Assembly: GCA_002344565.1 (NCBI GenBank)
Contig: DDTZ01000088.1
Coordinates: forward strand, 1 to 44,099
Origin: Bdellovibrionaceae bacterium UBA2351
GTDB lineage: Bacteria > Bdellovibrionota > Bdellovibrionia > Bdellovibrionales > Bdellovibrionaceae
Direction of reading: 5' to 3'
Length of the DNA stretch: 44,099 bases
In this document: positions 1-7,514 of the stretch, piece after piece
Layout: the number at the start of each line of letters is the position of its first letter
Position numbering within the stretch: position 1 is the first letter of the stretch
Position numbers and translations under genes: made by a program
Notes under the pieces: model-generated
What the model was told of the DNA's origin: nothing
What the model saw: only the letters and a program-made list of their open reading frames with translations
Databases searched by the model: none

Positions 1-666
1 GAAGCGGTTAAGGATAGTGGTTTGAAAGCCAAGTTGATTTTTGAAAACACGTTTAAAGTGACAGTCACCAATCAGATTAATCGCAATGAGCTTCAGCGTA
101 AAATCATGAATCATTTAACAGCGCAATGTAATGAATGCATTTTTGAAATCCAGCTATATAAATTACCTTTTGTAAACGAGCCTAATATGAATTTCCGTGA
201 TTCCGATTTTGAATTGTCACGGGGAAGCTTCATGCTGCCGCTTTGGGCGCAAACGAAAGCGAATCGTACCTATGCAACGGGTTCGTGGAGGACCTTTAAA
301 AAAGTAGCGTTAACTAACAAATGGTTGGGGCAAGGACAACGCTTAACGGCGGAAGATCTAAAAGAAGAACTTAAAGAAGTTACGTTTCTAAATAACAAAC
401 TGATCGATATTAAAGACTTAGTTGGAAAACAACTAATGCGATCAACTCCTGCGAACACGATAGTCACTCGAGACATTCTAGTTGTCGAGAAGATGGTAAA
501 AAAGGGCGACGCGGTTAGTTTATTAATTAAAGATGGTCCTTTTGAAATCGAAATCAAAGCTCAGGCCGAAAATGATGGCCAAGAAGGCGATTCGATTAAA
601 GTAAAAGCAAACCAAAAATCAATTACGGCAAAGGTGATTAGCAAAGATAAGGTGGTTTCAGAATGA
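1..666 (+). CDS. flgA: FlgA, flagellar P-ring assembly chaperone (5' truncated by window edge)
   Basis: The frame is open from base 1, so the start lies outside the window; a TTG at 22 is only an internal candidate. The C-terminal ~90 residues look like the SAF/FlgA domain: an IDIKDLVGKQLMRST segment, then paired beta strands ending in SITAKVISKDKVV. FlgA is a periplasmic chaperone that helps FlgI polymerise into the P ring around the rod. The stop overlaps the flgH start (ATGA), and flgI follows, which is the classic ring-assembly order. The N-terminal part visible here is divergent and I would not have recognised it alone. Confidence 0.85.
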   Translation, partial: EAVKDSGLKAKLIFENTFKVTVTNQINRNELQRKIMNHLTAQCNECIFEIQLYKLPFVNEPNMNFRDSDFELSRGSFMLPLWAQTKANRTYATGSWRTFKKVALTNKWLGQGQRLTAEDLKEELKEVTFLNNKLIDIKDLVGKQLMRSTPANTIVTRDILVVEKMVKKGDAVSLLIKDGPFEIEIKAQAENDGQEGDSIKVKANQKSITAKVISKDKVVSE

Positions 667-1385
667 AATTTTTAGGATTAATTCTAATGTTGGTGGTAAC
701 CACCTCTTGCGCTTCATTTATGGCGCAACCAGAAATTCAGGAAGACGAGTTTACGAGTTCTCTAACAAAATATAACGAAAATCCAAATCATGGAGTATGG
801 GGCAATCGTCAGTATAAGAAGACGACGAAGTCGCAACTGGAAGAGGATTCAGAGCTCGATAGTAAGGCTGGCTCATTATGGGTAATGGATGGACAGCAAT
901 CCTACTACTTTTCACAGAATAAAATTCGCAAGGAAGGCGATTTCTTAAACGTTAAGCTAGAGGGCGCTGCGTTCAAACAAGTTGAAACAAAGGTTAACGT
1001 CATTAAAACGTTGCTTCAAGAACTTGAAGAACAAGAAAAAGAATCAGCAGGGTTGAATAATAAATTGGCTGAGAATAAGCCAGCCGAAAACAAAGATGTT
1101 CGGGCACCAGCATCTGAAGCTAAGAAAGCGCCAGGTAAAGAGGAAGAAAAAGGCGAGCTTGCTGATGTGGGACCGGTGCAAACACGTATTATAGAGCGCC
1201 TAGCGGATGGAAACTATCGAGTTAAAGGCCAACAGCCATTTATGATTGGCAAGCGTGATTACAAAGTCCTTGTTGTTGGTATCGTCAGACCTGAAGACTA
1301 CAATGACGAAGGTATTTCATCTTCAAAGTTAATTGATCCTCAATTTGATGTCGTATCCATTCGTAAAAAAGAGGCGCAGCAATGA
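663..1385 (+). CDS. flgH: FlgH, flagellar L-ring lipoprotein
   Basis: This 240-residue protein forms the outer-membrane L ring through which the flagellar rod passes. A short hydrophobic leader ends in a lipobox-like TTSC with Cys16, so it should be lipidated. The family core is visible as GSLWVMDGQQSYYFSQNK and the C-terminal RIIERLADGNYRVKGQQ ... LVVGIVRPEDYN ... DPQFDVVSIRKKE. A charged Lys/Glu/Ala-rich insert (about residues 120-160) interrupts the usual FlgH core; FlgH often carries a variable segment here. The gene overlaps flgA by 4 nt and flgI by 4 nt (ATGA at both ends), indicating translational coupling. Confidence 0.93.
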   Translation: MKFLGLILMLVVTTSCASFMAQPEIQEDEFTSSLTKYNENPNHGVWGNRQYKKTTKSQLEEDSELDSKAGSLWVMDGQQSYYFSQNKIRKEGDFLNVKLEGAAFKQVETKVNVIKTLLQELEEQEKESAGLNNKLAENKPAENKDVRAPASEAKKAPGKEEEKGELADVGPVQTRIIERLADGNYRVKGQQPFMIGKRDYKVLVVGIVRPEDYNDEGISSSKLIDPQFDVVSIRKKEAQQ

Positions 1386-2374
1386 AATTTGTTAAAACAA
1401 TATTTTTATTTTTAGCACTGGTGACTGTGGCGGAGGCCGCAAGATTAAAAGATATCGCAAGTATTCGCGGTGTGCGTGAAAATCATTTGATTGGGTACGG
1501 TATCGTTGTTGGTCTTAAAGGCACTGGCGATGGTAAAAACGAATTCACATCAAAAAGCATGGGGCGACTATTAGACAAATTAGGTGTGAAATTAGACGCG
1601 GCTGAAGTTCAAAGTAAAAACGTAGCAGCCGTTATCGTAACGGCTAACCTACCCGCATTCGCTAAAGCGGGTAATCCGATGGACATTACCGTAAGTGCGA
1701 TTGGTGAAGCCAGTTCACTACAGGGCGGAACGCTTTTGCAAACACCTATGCGTGCCGGTAACGAGCAAGTATTTGCTGTGGCTCAAGGAACCGTAGTGAT
1801 TAGTGGTGACGGAAAAGAAATGCATACGACATCGGGCAGAATTCCGAACGGTGCCATTATCGAAAAAGATGTTCAGAGTGATTTTTCATCTAGAAAAATG
1901 TTTCGTTTAACTTTGCATAATCCTGATTTCACTACAGCTGCACGTTCGGTTTTGACGATTAATCGTGAGCTAGGTGGACAGTACGCGTCTGCAAAAGATG
2001 GTGGTACGATCGATATCGTAACTCCATTTGGCTATGAAAATAAAGGCGTTGAATTGTTAGCAACGATCGAAAGCATTCAAATTAATCCAGATACGCGCGC
2101 GGTAGTTATCATTAATGAAAAATCAGGAACGGTTGTAATTGGCGATAAAGTTAAGATTTCTAAAGTCGCTGTTTCACACAACGGTATTTCTGTAAAAGTG
2201 GGTGACGGAAAAAAAGGTGCAGTAGAAGAAAAGATTGCACTTATCGAGGGTGCTAGCGTTGGTGATTTAGTTCAGAATCTGAACAAAGTAGGAATTACAC
2301 CTAAAGATTTGATTACGCTGCTACAAGCAATCAAGGCAGCGGGTGCATTGCACGGGGAATTGGAAGTACTATAG
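1382..2374 (+). CDS. flgI: FlgI, flagellar P-ring protein
   Basis: The 330-residue product has a Sec signal peptide ending AEA, with mature ARLKDIASIRGVRENHLIGYGIVVGLKGTGD, a highly conserved FlgI opening. Later blocks AVIVTANLPAFAKAGNPMD, GTLLQTPMRAG and RAVVIINEKSGTVVIGDKVKIS are also characteristic. The length is slightly below the usual 350-370 residues. It forms the P ring in the peptidoglycan layer with FlgA as its chaperone. The ATG overlaps the flgH stop. About 260 bases without a confident gene follow before flgJ. Confidence 0.95.
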   Translation: MKFVKTIFLFLALVTVAEAARLKDIASIRGVRENHLIGYGIVVGLKGTGDGKNEFTSKSMGRLLDKLGVKLDAAEVQSKNVAAVIVTANLPAFAKAGNPMDITVSAIGEASSLQGGTLLQTPMRAGNEQVFAVAQGTVVISGDGKEMHTTSGRIPNGAIIEKDVQSDFSSRKMFRLTLHNPDFTTAARSVLTINRELGGQYASAKDGGTIDIVTPFGYENKGVELLATIESIQINPDTRAVVIINEKSGTVVIGDKVKISKVAVSHNGISVKVGDGKKGAVEEKIALIEGASVGDLVQNLNKVGITPKDLITLLQAIKAAGALHGELEVL

Positions 2375-2499
2375 TCGGGGTACGAGGTCCAGACCTCAAG
2401 ATTCGCTGAAAAGCCCGACTAGAGCAAGGATTAGGAATTTTGTAAAAATAAAAATTCTGTTTCGAAATGAGGCAGATTTGATAAAATATAAATATATAA

Positions 2500-2525
2500 C
2501 TCTAAGAACATGGATGTTTTTAGAG
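2500..2525 (+). other. Imperfect hairpin covering the start of a possible small ORF
   Basis: CTCTAA at 2500-2505 pairs with TTAGAG at 2520-2525, and AACAT at 2507-2511 pairs with ATGTT at 2514-2518, with one mismatch between the two stems and a 2-nt loop. It lies downstream of flgI and contains the ATG at 2510. No T tract follows, so it is not a standard intrinsic terminator. It could mask the start on read-through mRNA. Function is not established. Confidence 0.4.
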
Positions 2526-2644
2526 TGCCGGGGAGGGTGAGAAAGAGATCGATAGCCATGGATGGTCAAGGAGTCGCAAAAAAAGTTTCTCGCAGGAAAC
2601 AAGGAAAAAAGCAACATCAAGGATTGATGCTGATTGAATTCTAA
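2510..2644 (+). CDS. Possible small basic protein between flgI and flgJ
   Basis: A 44-codon ORF runs from ATG 2510 and encodes a very basic peptide (about 12 Lys/Arg residues) beginning MDVFRVPGRVRK and ending GLMLIEF. It overlaps the TTG start proposed for flgJ by 11 nt. An AAGGA sequence inside it (2619-2623) is at a suitable distance to serve that TTG, suggesting coupling. A TATAAC at 2495-2500 could be a -10 box that starts transcription almost at the ATG. There is no good ribosome site for the ATG itself and I recognise no family. It may instead be non-coding leader. Confidence 0.3.
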   Translation: MDVFRVPGRVRKRSIAMDGQGVAKKVSRRKQGKKQHQGLMLIEF

Positions 2645-3383
2645 AAAAGAGTCTTTAGTGCAGGATGCACAAGATTCTCCGACTCAAACTCCCCTCTTTC
2701 TTCTTTTTACAATTATGATCAAAGTACAAAAAGGACTGCCATTAAATGAGGCCACGACAACTGAAAAGGTGAAAACCCAGTTTCGTGAAGTGTCTGATAT
2801 GTACGAAAAACATTTCCTTCGTGAACTCATGAAATCAATGCGTTCTAGCGTTCCAGAAAGTGGACTCGTTAAAGTCAACGGCGCTGAAAAAATTTTTCGC
2901 GAACAGCTAGACAACGAGTACGTAGAAAAGTGGGGCGAGAAGGGTGGTATAGGCATTTCAGACATGATCTATAAAGACCTTGTAGACAAGTTTGGCGAGC
3001 GCTATGGATTGAAAGAGCATCAAGACAAGCCCGCAGGTCCTTTGAAGCTTGGGGACAAAGATACGTTAAACGTAAAACGTAATTTCGATAAGATTAACCA
3101 AAAATTAGAATTTCAATTCGATGGCTTGAAGAAAGATCAAGCTGGTGGGGTTGAAGCTGTTAGCCCTTGGTCTGGTATGCTGAGTAAAAAGGTTCAGCTG
3201 AGTGCGGATGAATATTTCTTAGAATTAAATCATGACAATGGTTTAACGAGTCAGATGAAATTTAAAGGCCTGATGCAGCCTCTTAATGTTAATGATCGGT
3301 TAAACTCCGGAGACAAGATCGGTATCTTGAGTCAAGATACCAACGAATTCTTTTGGAATCTGAAAAATCAAGTGATCAAATAG
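2634..3383 (+). CDS. flgJ: FlgJ-like rod-binding protein with degenerate LytM/M23-like C-terminal domain
   Basis: Residues about 45-125 match the rod-binding (FlgJ N-terminal) domain: VSDMYEKHFLRELMKSMRSS, KIFREQLDNEYVEKWGEKGGIGISDMIYKDL. The usual gammaproteobacterial glucosaminidase domain is absent. After a linker, the last ~85 residues (SPWSGMLSKKVQLSADEYFLELNHDNGLTS ... LNSGDKIGILSQD) follow the beta-sheet pattern of LytM/M23 peptidases, but the HxH metal motif is replaced near FFWNLKN, so hydrolysis is unlikely. Start choice is uncertain: TTG 2634 has AAGGA ten bases upstream; ATG 2715 would remove an odd hydrophobic N terminus but has no ribosome site. It probably caps or guides rod assembly and binds peptidoglycan. 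Confidence 0.75.
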   Translation: MNSKKESLVQDAQDSPTQTPLFLLFTIMIKVQKGLPLNEATTTEKVKTQFREVSDMYEKHFLRELMKSMRSSVPESGLVKVNGAEKIFREQLDNEYVEKWGEKGGIGISDMIYKDLVDKFGERYGLKEHQDKPAGPLKLGDKDTLNVKRNFDKINQKLEFQFDGLKKDQAGGVEAVSPWSGMLSKKVQLSADEYFLELNHDNGLTSQMKFKGLMQPLNVNDRLNSGDKIGILSQDTNEFFWNLKNQVIK

Positions 3384-3402
3384 TCTCCAAATAAGGAGAT
3401 TT

Positions 3403-3954
3403 ATGGCGCATATTAAATTACCAGAAGGTATTCCAGGTATCGTTGGCCCAATGATGGCCTACCCAGAAACAGCAAAGCCTCTTAATGATTTGGCGGAAAC
3501 ACTTCTTTGCCAGTCATCTGAAACACTGTCTGCTGCGGAAAGAGAAACAATTGCTAGTTACGTTTCCTATTTAAATCAATGTGTATTCTGTTCCGAAGTG
3601 CACGGTGCAGTCGCTGATGTTCGTTGGGGACAGAAGGGAAGAGCTCGCGAGATTTGGTCAAAAGAAAATTGGTCAAAAATTTCTCCAAAGCTTCAAAGTT
3701 TATTAGAGATCGCAGCGAAAGTTCAAAAAGATGCTCGTACGGTTTCAACTGAAGATGTATCAAAAGCAAAATCAGCAGGCGCTACGGAAAAAGATATTCA
3801 TGATACCGTGCTTATCGCTGCGGCTTTTTGTATGTTTAATCGCTACGTGGATGGACTGGCAACAATGGCGCCACCTCGTCAGCACCCGGCATATGAAGAA
3901 ATGGGCCAACGTTTAAGTGAAACAGGTTATAGAAATTCAATCACTTCAATGTAA
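3403..3954 (+). CDS. AhpD-like / carboxymuconolactone decarboxylase family protein (peroxidase-related)
   Basis: This 183-residue cytosolic protein belongs to the AhpD-like all-helical fold. The core has a redox CxxC, Cys60-Val-Phe-Cys63, followed by Glu65 and His67, as in alkylhydroperoxidase AhpD and 'peroxidase-related' proteins. The C-terminal DTVLIAAAFCMFNRYVDGLATMAP segment is typical of the peroxidase-related subgroup. Expected role is thiol-dependent peroxide reduction; the partner is unknown. A good ribosome site (AAGGAG) precedes the ATG, 19 nt after the flgJ stop, so it may be co-transcribed with flagellar genes although it has no flagellar function I know of. Confidence 0.85.
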   Translation: MAHIKLPEGIPGIVGPMMAYPETAKPLNDLAETLLCQSSETLSAAERETIASYVSYLNQCVFCSEVHGAVADVRWGQKGRAREIWSKENWSKISPKLQSLLEIAAKVQKDARTVSTEDVSKAKSAGATEKDIHDTVLIAAAFCMFNRYVDGLATMAPPRQHPAYEEMGQRLSETGYRNSITSM

Positions 3955-3973
3955 GTGAAGGAAATGAGTGTGC

Positions 3974-4450
3974 CTAAAGCTTTTCGATAAGTGAGGGGCA
4001 CACGCGTTCGCAATCGGTATTTTTGTTTCTTCCCGCATTGGCACCTAAAAGAGTGGCCTCATAGTCTTTAGCTTCAAAGTGTGTATCGATTTTACAATCT
4101 GTGATGTCTTTGAATTCTTTATACCAAGCTGCAAAACGTGACGTTCTGAAATCTGTGCGTTGAGCGATTCTGCAGCCAATATAACAATGTGCAATCTTAT
4201 CATTTCCGAATGAATTAGCTTTGGCTCTTTCTTTTGAATACGCCGAAAAAGCCTTAACTAATAAGACCAAATTAAATTGAGAGTGGTATTTGCGTCTCCA
4301 TTCAAAGACATCATTGTCCCATTCATTGTAAGAAGAGTAGGGCTGCTTAGTTGCCGGATTTTCTTCTTTTGTCCAGCACAAGTCATCCGTTTCTGAAAAC
4401 GCTAAGCTGAGCTGACTAAGGAAGATGAAAACGAATAGTTTAAGTTTCAT
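3974..4450 (-). CDS. Small secreted Cys-containing protein of unknown function
   Basis: The 158-residue product starts with a clear signal peptide (hydrophobic to about residue 19, SLAFS). The mature part has six Cys residues, including a DKIAHCYIGCR motif (Cys-x3-Cys), plus ITDCKID and DCERVCPSLI near the end, which fits a periplasmic disulfide-bonded fold. I recognise no named family. It converges on the AhpD-like gene with 19 nt between stops, and its start faces the long leader of the fliL operon. No clear ribosome site precedes the ATG. It interrupts the flagellar gene order on the opposite strand. Confidence 0.65.
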   Translation of the reverse strand: MKLKLFVFIFLSQLSLAFSETDDLCWTKEENPATKQPYSSYNEWDNDVFEWRRKYHSQFNLVLLVKAFSAYSKERAKANSFGNDKIAHCYIGCRIAQRTDFRTSRFAAWYKEFKDITDCKIDTHFEAKDYEATLLGANAGRNKNTDCERVCPSLIEKL

Positions 4451-4788
4451 TTGGTGAATGTTTTATCCGTTTTTGTACAACTTTTGTGAATTGTTTTTGA
4501 ATCGTGTAAATTTTTACCTGGACCTGTGTTTAAACCGTCAATAGGCCATAGTCGGGTGTCAAAATTTTAGTAGGTCTTCAAAAAAAAGGAGGTCCTGATT
4601 GACCGGAATTCATCAAAATTCCGTCATAGTCTTAAGGTAAGAAGGGAAAACTTCCGTGAGTAGCTAATTCTTAGTCGAGTTATTCTAGTCTTTCGCACGG
4701 AAAGTAGGAAAAAAAGTCCATTTGGCACTTTGATTGCTGCTTTAGGTTTTAAGGGGAAAAGTGTCATTTCTTCGTTAGGGAGGATGAA
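4451..4788. other. 338-base gene-free leader upstream of fliL
   Basis: No convincing ORF is present on either strand. It holds the sigma-54 promoter at 4723-4737, a perfect 7-bp hairpin at 4604-4623 (CGGAATT, six-base loop, AATTCCG), an A8GGAGG tract near 4580-4592, and presumably activator sites upstream of the promoter, which I could not identify. The divergent secreted-protein gene must also take its promoter from the left part. Confidence 0.6.
4723..4737 (+). promoter_or_regulatory. Sigma-54 (RpoN) promoter for the fliL operon
   Basis: TGGCAC at 4723-4728, a 5-base spacer, and TTGC at 4734-4737 match the RpoN consensus TGGCAC-N5-TTGC exactly, with GG at -24 and GC at -12 in the correct phase. 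It lies 51 bases before the GTG of fliL. RpoN with an enhancer-binding protein commonly drives class II flagellar genes. The activator sites were not located. Confidence 0.8.
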
Positions 4789-5340
4789 GTGGCTGAAGAC
4801 AAAGCAGCAGCAGCGGCGCCGGCACCGGCAGCAGCACCAGCATCGGGTGGATCTAAGACGAACATTATTTATGTCGTGCTTATCGTTATCAACATGTTCT
4901 TTTTAGCCGGCGTAGGATGGATGATCTACCAAGGAAAGAAGAAAGATAATGCAGAACCTAAAATCGAGCACGTTATTAAAGGCGAGCACGATACTCAAGA
5001 GGCTGAACATAAAGAAGAGAAGCAATTCATTGGAAAAGTAGTTCCTTTGGAAACATTTATTGTGAACTTGGCGGGCTCTAAGGGGCGTAAAGTAGCCAAG
5101 GTAATGATGGAGCTTGAATTAAAAGATAACGACGGTAAAAACGTCGCAGATGAGATTGATAAACGTAAGGCGCAAGTGCGCGACATTATCATTATTATTT
5201 TATCTTCTAAAAAGTATGAGGAAGTTTCCAATAAGGAAGGTATTGAGAACCTGAAGAATGAGATTAAGGACACTATCAATTCATTCTTAACAAATGGAAA
5301 AATCTCAAACGTGTTCTTCACTGAGTTTATTTACAACTAG
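4789..5340 (+). CDS. fliL: FliL, stator-associated flagellar basal body protein
   Basis: This 183-residue inner-membrane protein has an Ala/Pro-rich cytoplasmic N terminus, one membrane span (about residues 25-47, IIYVVLIVINMFFLAGVGWMIY), and a periplasmic FliL domain containing PLETFIVNLAG, VAKVMMELEL and the C-terminal NSFLTNGKISNVFFTEFIYN. FliL surrounds the MotAB stator and modulates torque. The start is GTG 4789 with GGGAGGATGAA upstream; the nearby ATG at 4784 is in another frame. It is the first gene of the fliL-to-flhG operon, 11 nt before fliM. Confidence 0.9.
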   Translation: MAEDKAAAAAPAPAAAPASGGSKTNIIYVVLIVINMFFLAGVGWMIYQGKKKDNAEPKIEHVIKGEHDTQEAEHKEEKQFIGKVVPLETFIVNLAGSKGRKVAKVMMELELKDNDGKNVADEIDKRKAQVRDIIIIILSSKKYEEVSNKEGIENLKNEIKDTINSFLTNGKISNVFFTEFIYN

Positions 5341-5351
5341 AGGAATATTAA

Positions 5352-6353
5352 ATGAATCAAGTACTCTCACAAAACGAAGTTGATGCCTTACTAGCCGCGG
5401 TTTCCGATGGCGATGTAGGCACACCTGAAGTAGCAAAAGAGTCATCCGGCTCAGTTAAAAATACGGACGACAAAAAAGTCGTATCGTATGATTTGACGAG
5501 CCAAGATAGAATTATTCGCGGACGACTTCCTCAACTTGAAGTTATCTATGAAAAATTCATGCGTGCATTCCGCGTATCGTTGTCATCTTCCCTAAGAAAA
5601 ATTGCATCTATTTCGTTAACAAGCACTGAGTTCCTAAAATTTGGCGAGTTTATCAATACTCTACCAATGCCCACATGCATGAGCGTTCTACGTTTTAACA
5701 ATCTACGTGGTTCGGCATTGATGGTTATTGAAAGTAAACTCGCTTACGCATTAGTGGACTCATTCTTCGGTGGCGCTGATCGCCCGTATACTAAGATTGA
5801 CGGAAAAGACTTCACTCCGATTGAATTAAGCATTGTTCGTAAGGTAGTTGAGCTAGCTATCCATGATTTAGAAAATGCGTGGGCTAGCGTAGAGAAAATC
5901 GGCTGTAGTTTTGTTCGTACTGAAGTTAATCCACAGTTCGTGGGTATTGTGCCTCCAACGGATGTGGTTATTGCGTCTACATTTGACGTGGAATTAGAAA
6001 ATGCGACAGGAACTATTTCAATGGTTATCCCATACGCAACGATCGAGCCAATTAAGCAAAAGTTATCGACTGGTTTCCAAGTGGAGTCGGATCAAACGGA
6101 CAAAAAACTTTGGACAGCTATTATTAAAGAACAATTAATGGATACTGAATTAGAAGTGCGCGTGAATCTAGGCGAAACTTCTATTCTACTTGAGGACCTA
6201 ATGAGTCTAAAAGTAGGCGACGTTATTCCTTTAACTCAGGATGCGACGGGTGAACTAGATATCAATGTTGAAAATGTTAAGAAATTTAAAGGTTACTACG
6301 GAAATCATCACGGAACTACGGCAGTGCAAGTCACTCGACCAGTTATTAAGTAA
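5352..6353 (+). CDS. fliM: FliM, flagellar motor switch protein
   Basis: The 333-residue cytoplasmic C-ring protein begins with the CheY-P-binding motif LSQNEVDALL (residues 5-14). The middle CheC-like domain follows (RGRLPQLEVIYEKFMRAFRVSLSSSLRK, YALVDSFFGGADRP), then a C-terminal SpoA domain (EVRVNLGETSILLEDLMSLKVGDVIPL) that pairs with FliN. It links chemotaxis signalling to rotor direction. Length and domain order are normal. The ribosome site is AGAGGAA. Confidence 0.96.
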   Translation: MNQVLSQNEVDALLAAVSDGDVGTPEVAKESSGSVKNTDDKKVVSYDLTSQDRIIRGRLPQLEVIYEKFMRAFRVSLSSSLRKIASISLTSTEFLKFGEFINTLPMPTCMSVLRFNNLRGSALMVIESKLAYALVDSFFGGADRPYTKIDGKDFTPIELSIVRKVVELAIHDLENAWASVEKIGCSFVRTEVNPQFVGIVPPTDVVIASTFDVELENATGTISMVIPYATIEPIKQKLSTGFQVESDQTDKKLWTAIIKEQLMDTELEVRVNLGETSILLEDLMSLKVGDVIPLTQDATGELDINVENVKKFKGYYGNHHGTTAVQVTRPVIK

Positions 6354-6366
6354 AAGGAGTTAGAAG

Positions 6367-6750
6367 ATGTCTGACGATCAATTAGATAATTTAGCCGAGC
6401 AACTGGTACAAGAAGCCGAAGCCATGACATTAACTGGCGATAAGCCAGCGGCGCCAAAAGCAGCGGGTAAAACAGAAACAAAGGGCAACGATCGTAATTT
6501 ACAGTTAATTTTGGATATTCCTCTAAAATTATCTGTAGAACTAGGTCGCACAAAAATGCCAGTAAGTGAGTTACTCAATCTAACTCAAGGTAGTGTAATC
6601 GAGCTAAATAAATTAGCCGGTGAGCCCATGGAAGTTATGGTTAATGACAAGTTAATCGCTCGCGGTGAAGCCGTAGTGGTAAATGAAAAGTTCGGTGTGC
6701 GCTTAACTGACGTTATTTCGCCAGCTGAACGTGTTGAACAATTAAAATAG
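6367..6750 (+). CDS. fliN: FliN, flagellar motor switch protein
   Basis: The 127-residue protein carries a C-terminal SpoA/FliN domain: LILDIPLKLSVELGRTKMPVSELLNLTQGSVIELNKLAGEPMEVMVNDKLIARGEAVVVNEKFGVRLTDVIS pattern, quoted here only in part as key blocks LDIPLKLSVELGRT and GSVIELNKLAGEP. With FliM it forms the lower C ring and docks the export ATPase complex through FliH. The N-terminal ~40 residues are an acidic/Ala-rich leader. AAGGAG precedes the ATG, 13 nt after fliM. Confidence 0.96.
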   Translation: MSDDQLDNLAEQLVQEAEAMTLTGDKPAAPKAAGKTETKGNDRNLQLILDIPLKLSVELGRTKMPVSELLNLTQGSVIELNKLAGEPMEVMVNDKLIARGEAVVVNEKFGVRLTDVISPAERVEQLK

Positions 6751-6779
6751 TCGAACAATTTAATAATAGGGAACGACCA

Positions 6780-7514
6780 ATGAAATGGATTTTAGCGGTT
6801 TTCTTCTTAACATGTAATTTAATGGCCGAGTCGACTTTATCTGAACTTCCTGCCGATGTGCAGAATGAGATTAAGACGACGGAGTCTGTTTCAGCACCAG
6901 CCGCTGTTTCAGCAGCGGACAAAGTACCTACAGCTTCAGTTTCGGAAGCAGTTAAAGAGTCCGATGCGGTTGTTGATAAAAAAATGGCTAAAGAGAATGA
7001 GATTCCACTTTCATTAGAAACAACTAAGAAGATTTCTTCTAACGAAAATACGTATTTTCGTGTTGTTTTAGTTATCGCTCTTCTTGGAATTTTGGCTTGT
7101 GGCACTTGGGTGTTTGTTCGCAAAGCTAAATCTCAAAATATTAAAAGAAATAAAAATGAAATAAAAATTTTAGCTCAGCACTACTTGGGTCCTAAGAAGA
7201 GTATGGCGGTTGTTCGTGTGGCGGGCGAGTCGATATTAGTTGGTATCACTGATACTCAAATCAATATGATTAAAACTCTCTCTTTAATGGATGATGAACT
7301 TCCAGACGTCACTAGTCAGAACTTCCGAGCAGAGCTGGATACTCGAATGACTGATGACGTCGTTGATGTTCAAAAACCGGCATCTTCAACCTATAATCGT
7401 AAATCACAAATCAATACCAAGACGGCACAAACTGAAGAAGAAATGGACGAGTTTTCAATCAAAGGTATTAAAGACCTCGTGTCATCTAAATTAAAAAATA
7501 TGAGGTCAATTTAA
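6780..7514 (+). CDS. fliO: FliO, flagellar export gate assembly protein
   Basis: The 244-residue protein has an N-terminal signal-like segment (ILAVFFLTCNLMAES), a long Ala/Ser/Glu-rich periplasmic stretch, a membrane span near residues 95-112 (VVLVIALLGILACGTWVFV), then the cytoplasmic FliO block with ILAQHYLGPKKSMAVVRVAGESILVGITDTQINMIKTL. FliO stabilises assembly of FliP rings. The C-terminal ~75 residues are charged and poorly conserved. Position between fliN and fliP supports the call. Its stop shares a base with the fliP ATG (TAATG). Confidence 0.88.
   Translation: MKWILAVFFLTCNLMAESTLSELPADVQNEIKTTESVSAPAAVSAADKVPTASVSEAVKESDAVVDKKMAKENEIPLSLETTKKISSNENTYFRVVLVIALLGILACGTWVFVRKAKSQNIKRNKNEIKILAQHYLGPKKSMAVVRVAGESILVGITDTQINMIKTLSLMDDELPDVTSQNFRAELDTRMTDDVVDVQKPASSTYNRKSQINTKTAQTEEEMDEFSIKGIKDLVSSKLKNMRSI

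Noticed and set aside
2343..2540. Plus-strand frame after flgI
   Set aside because: Overlaps the end of flgI in another frame and has no recognisable protein features.
4604..4623. Hairpin in the fliL leader as a terminator
   Set aside because: No T tract and no upstream plus-strand gene close by.
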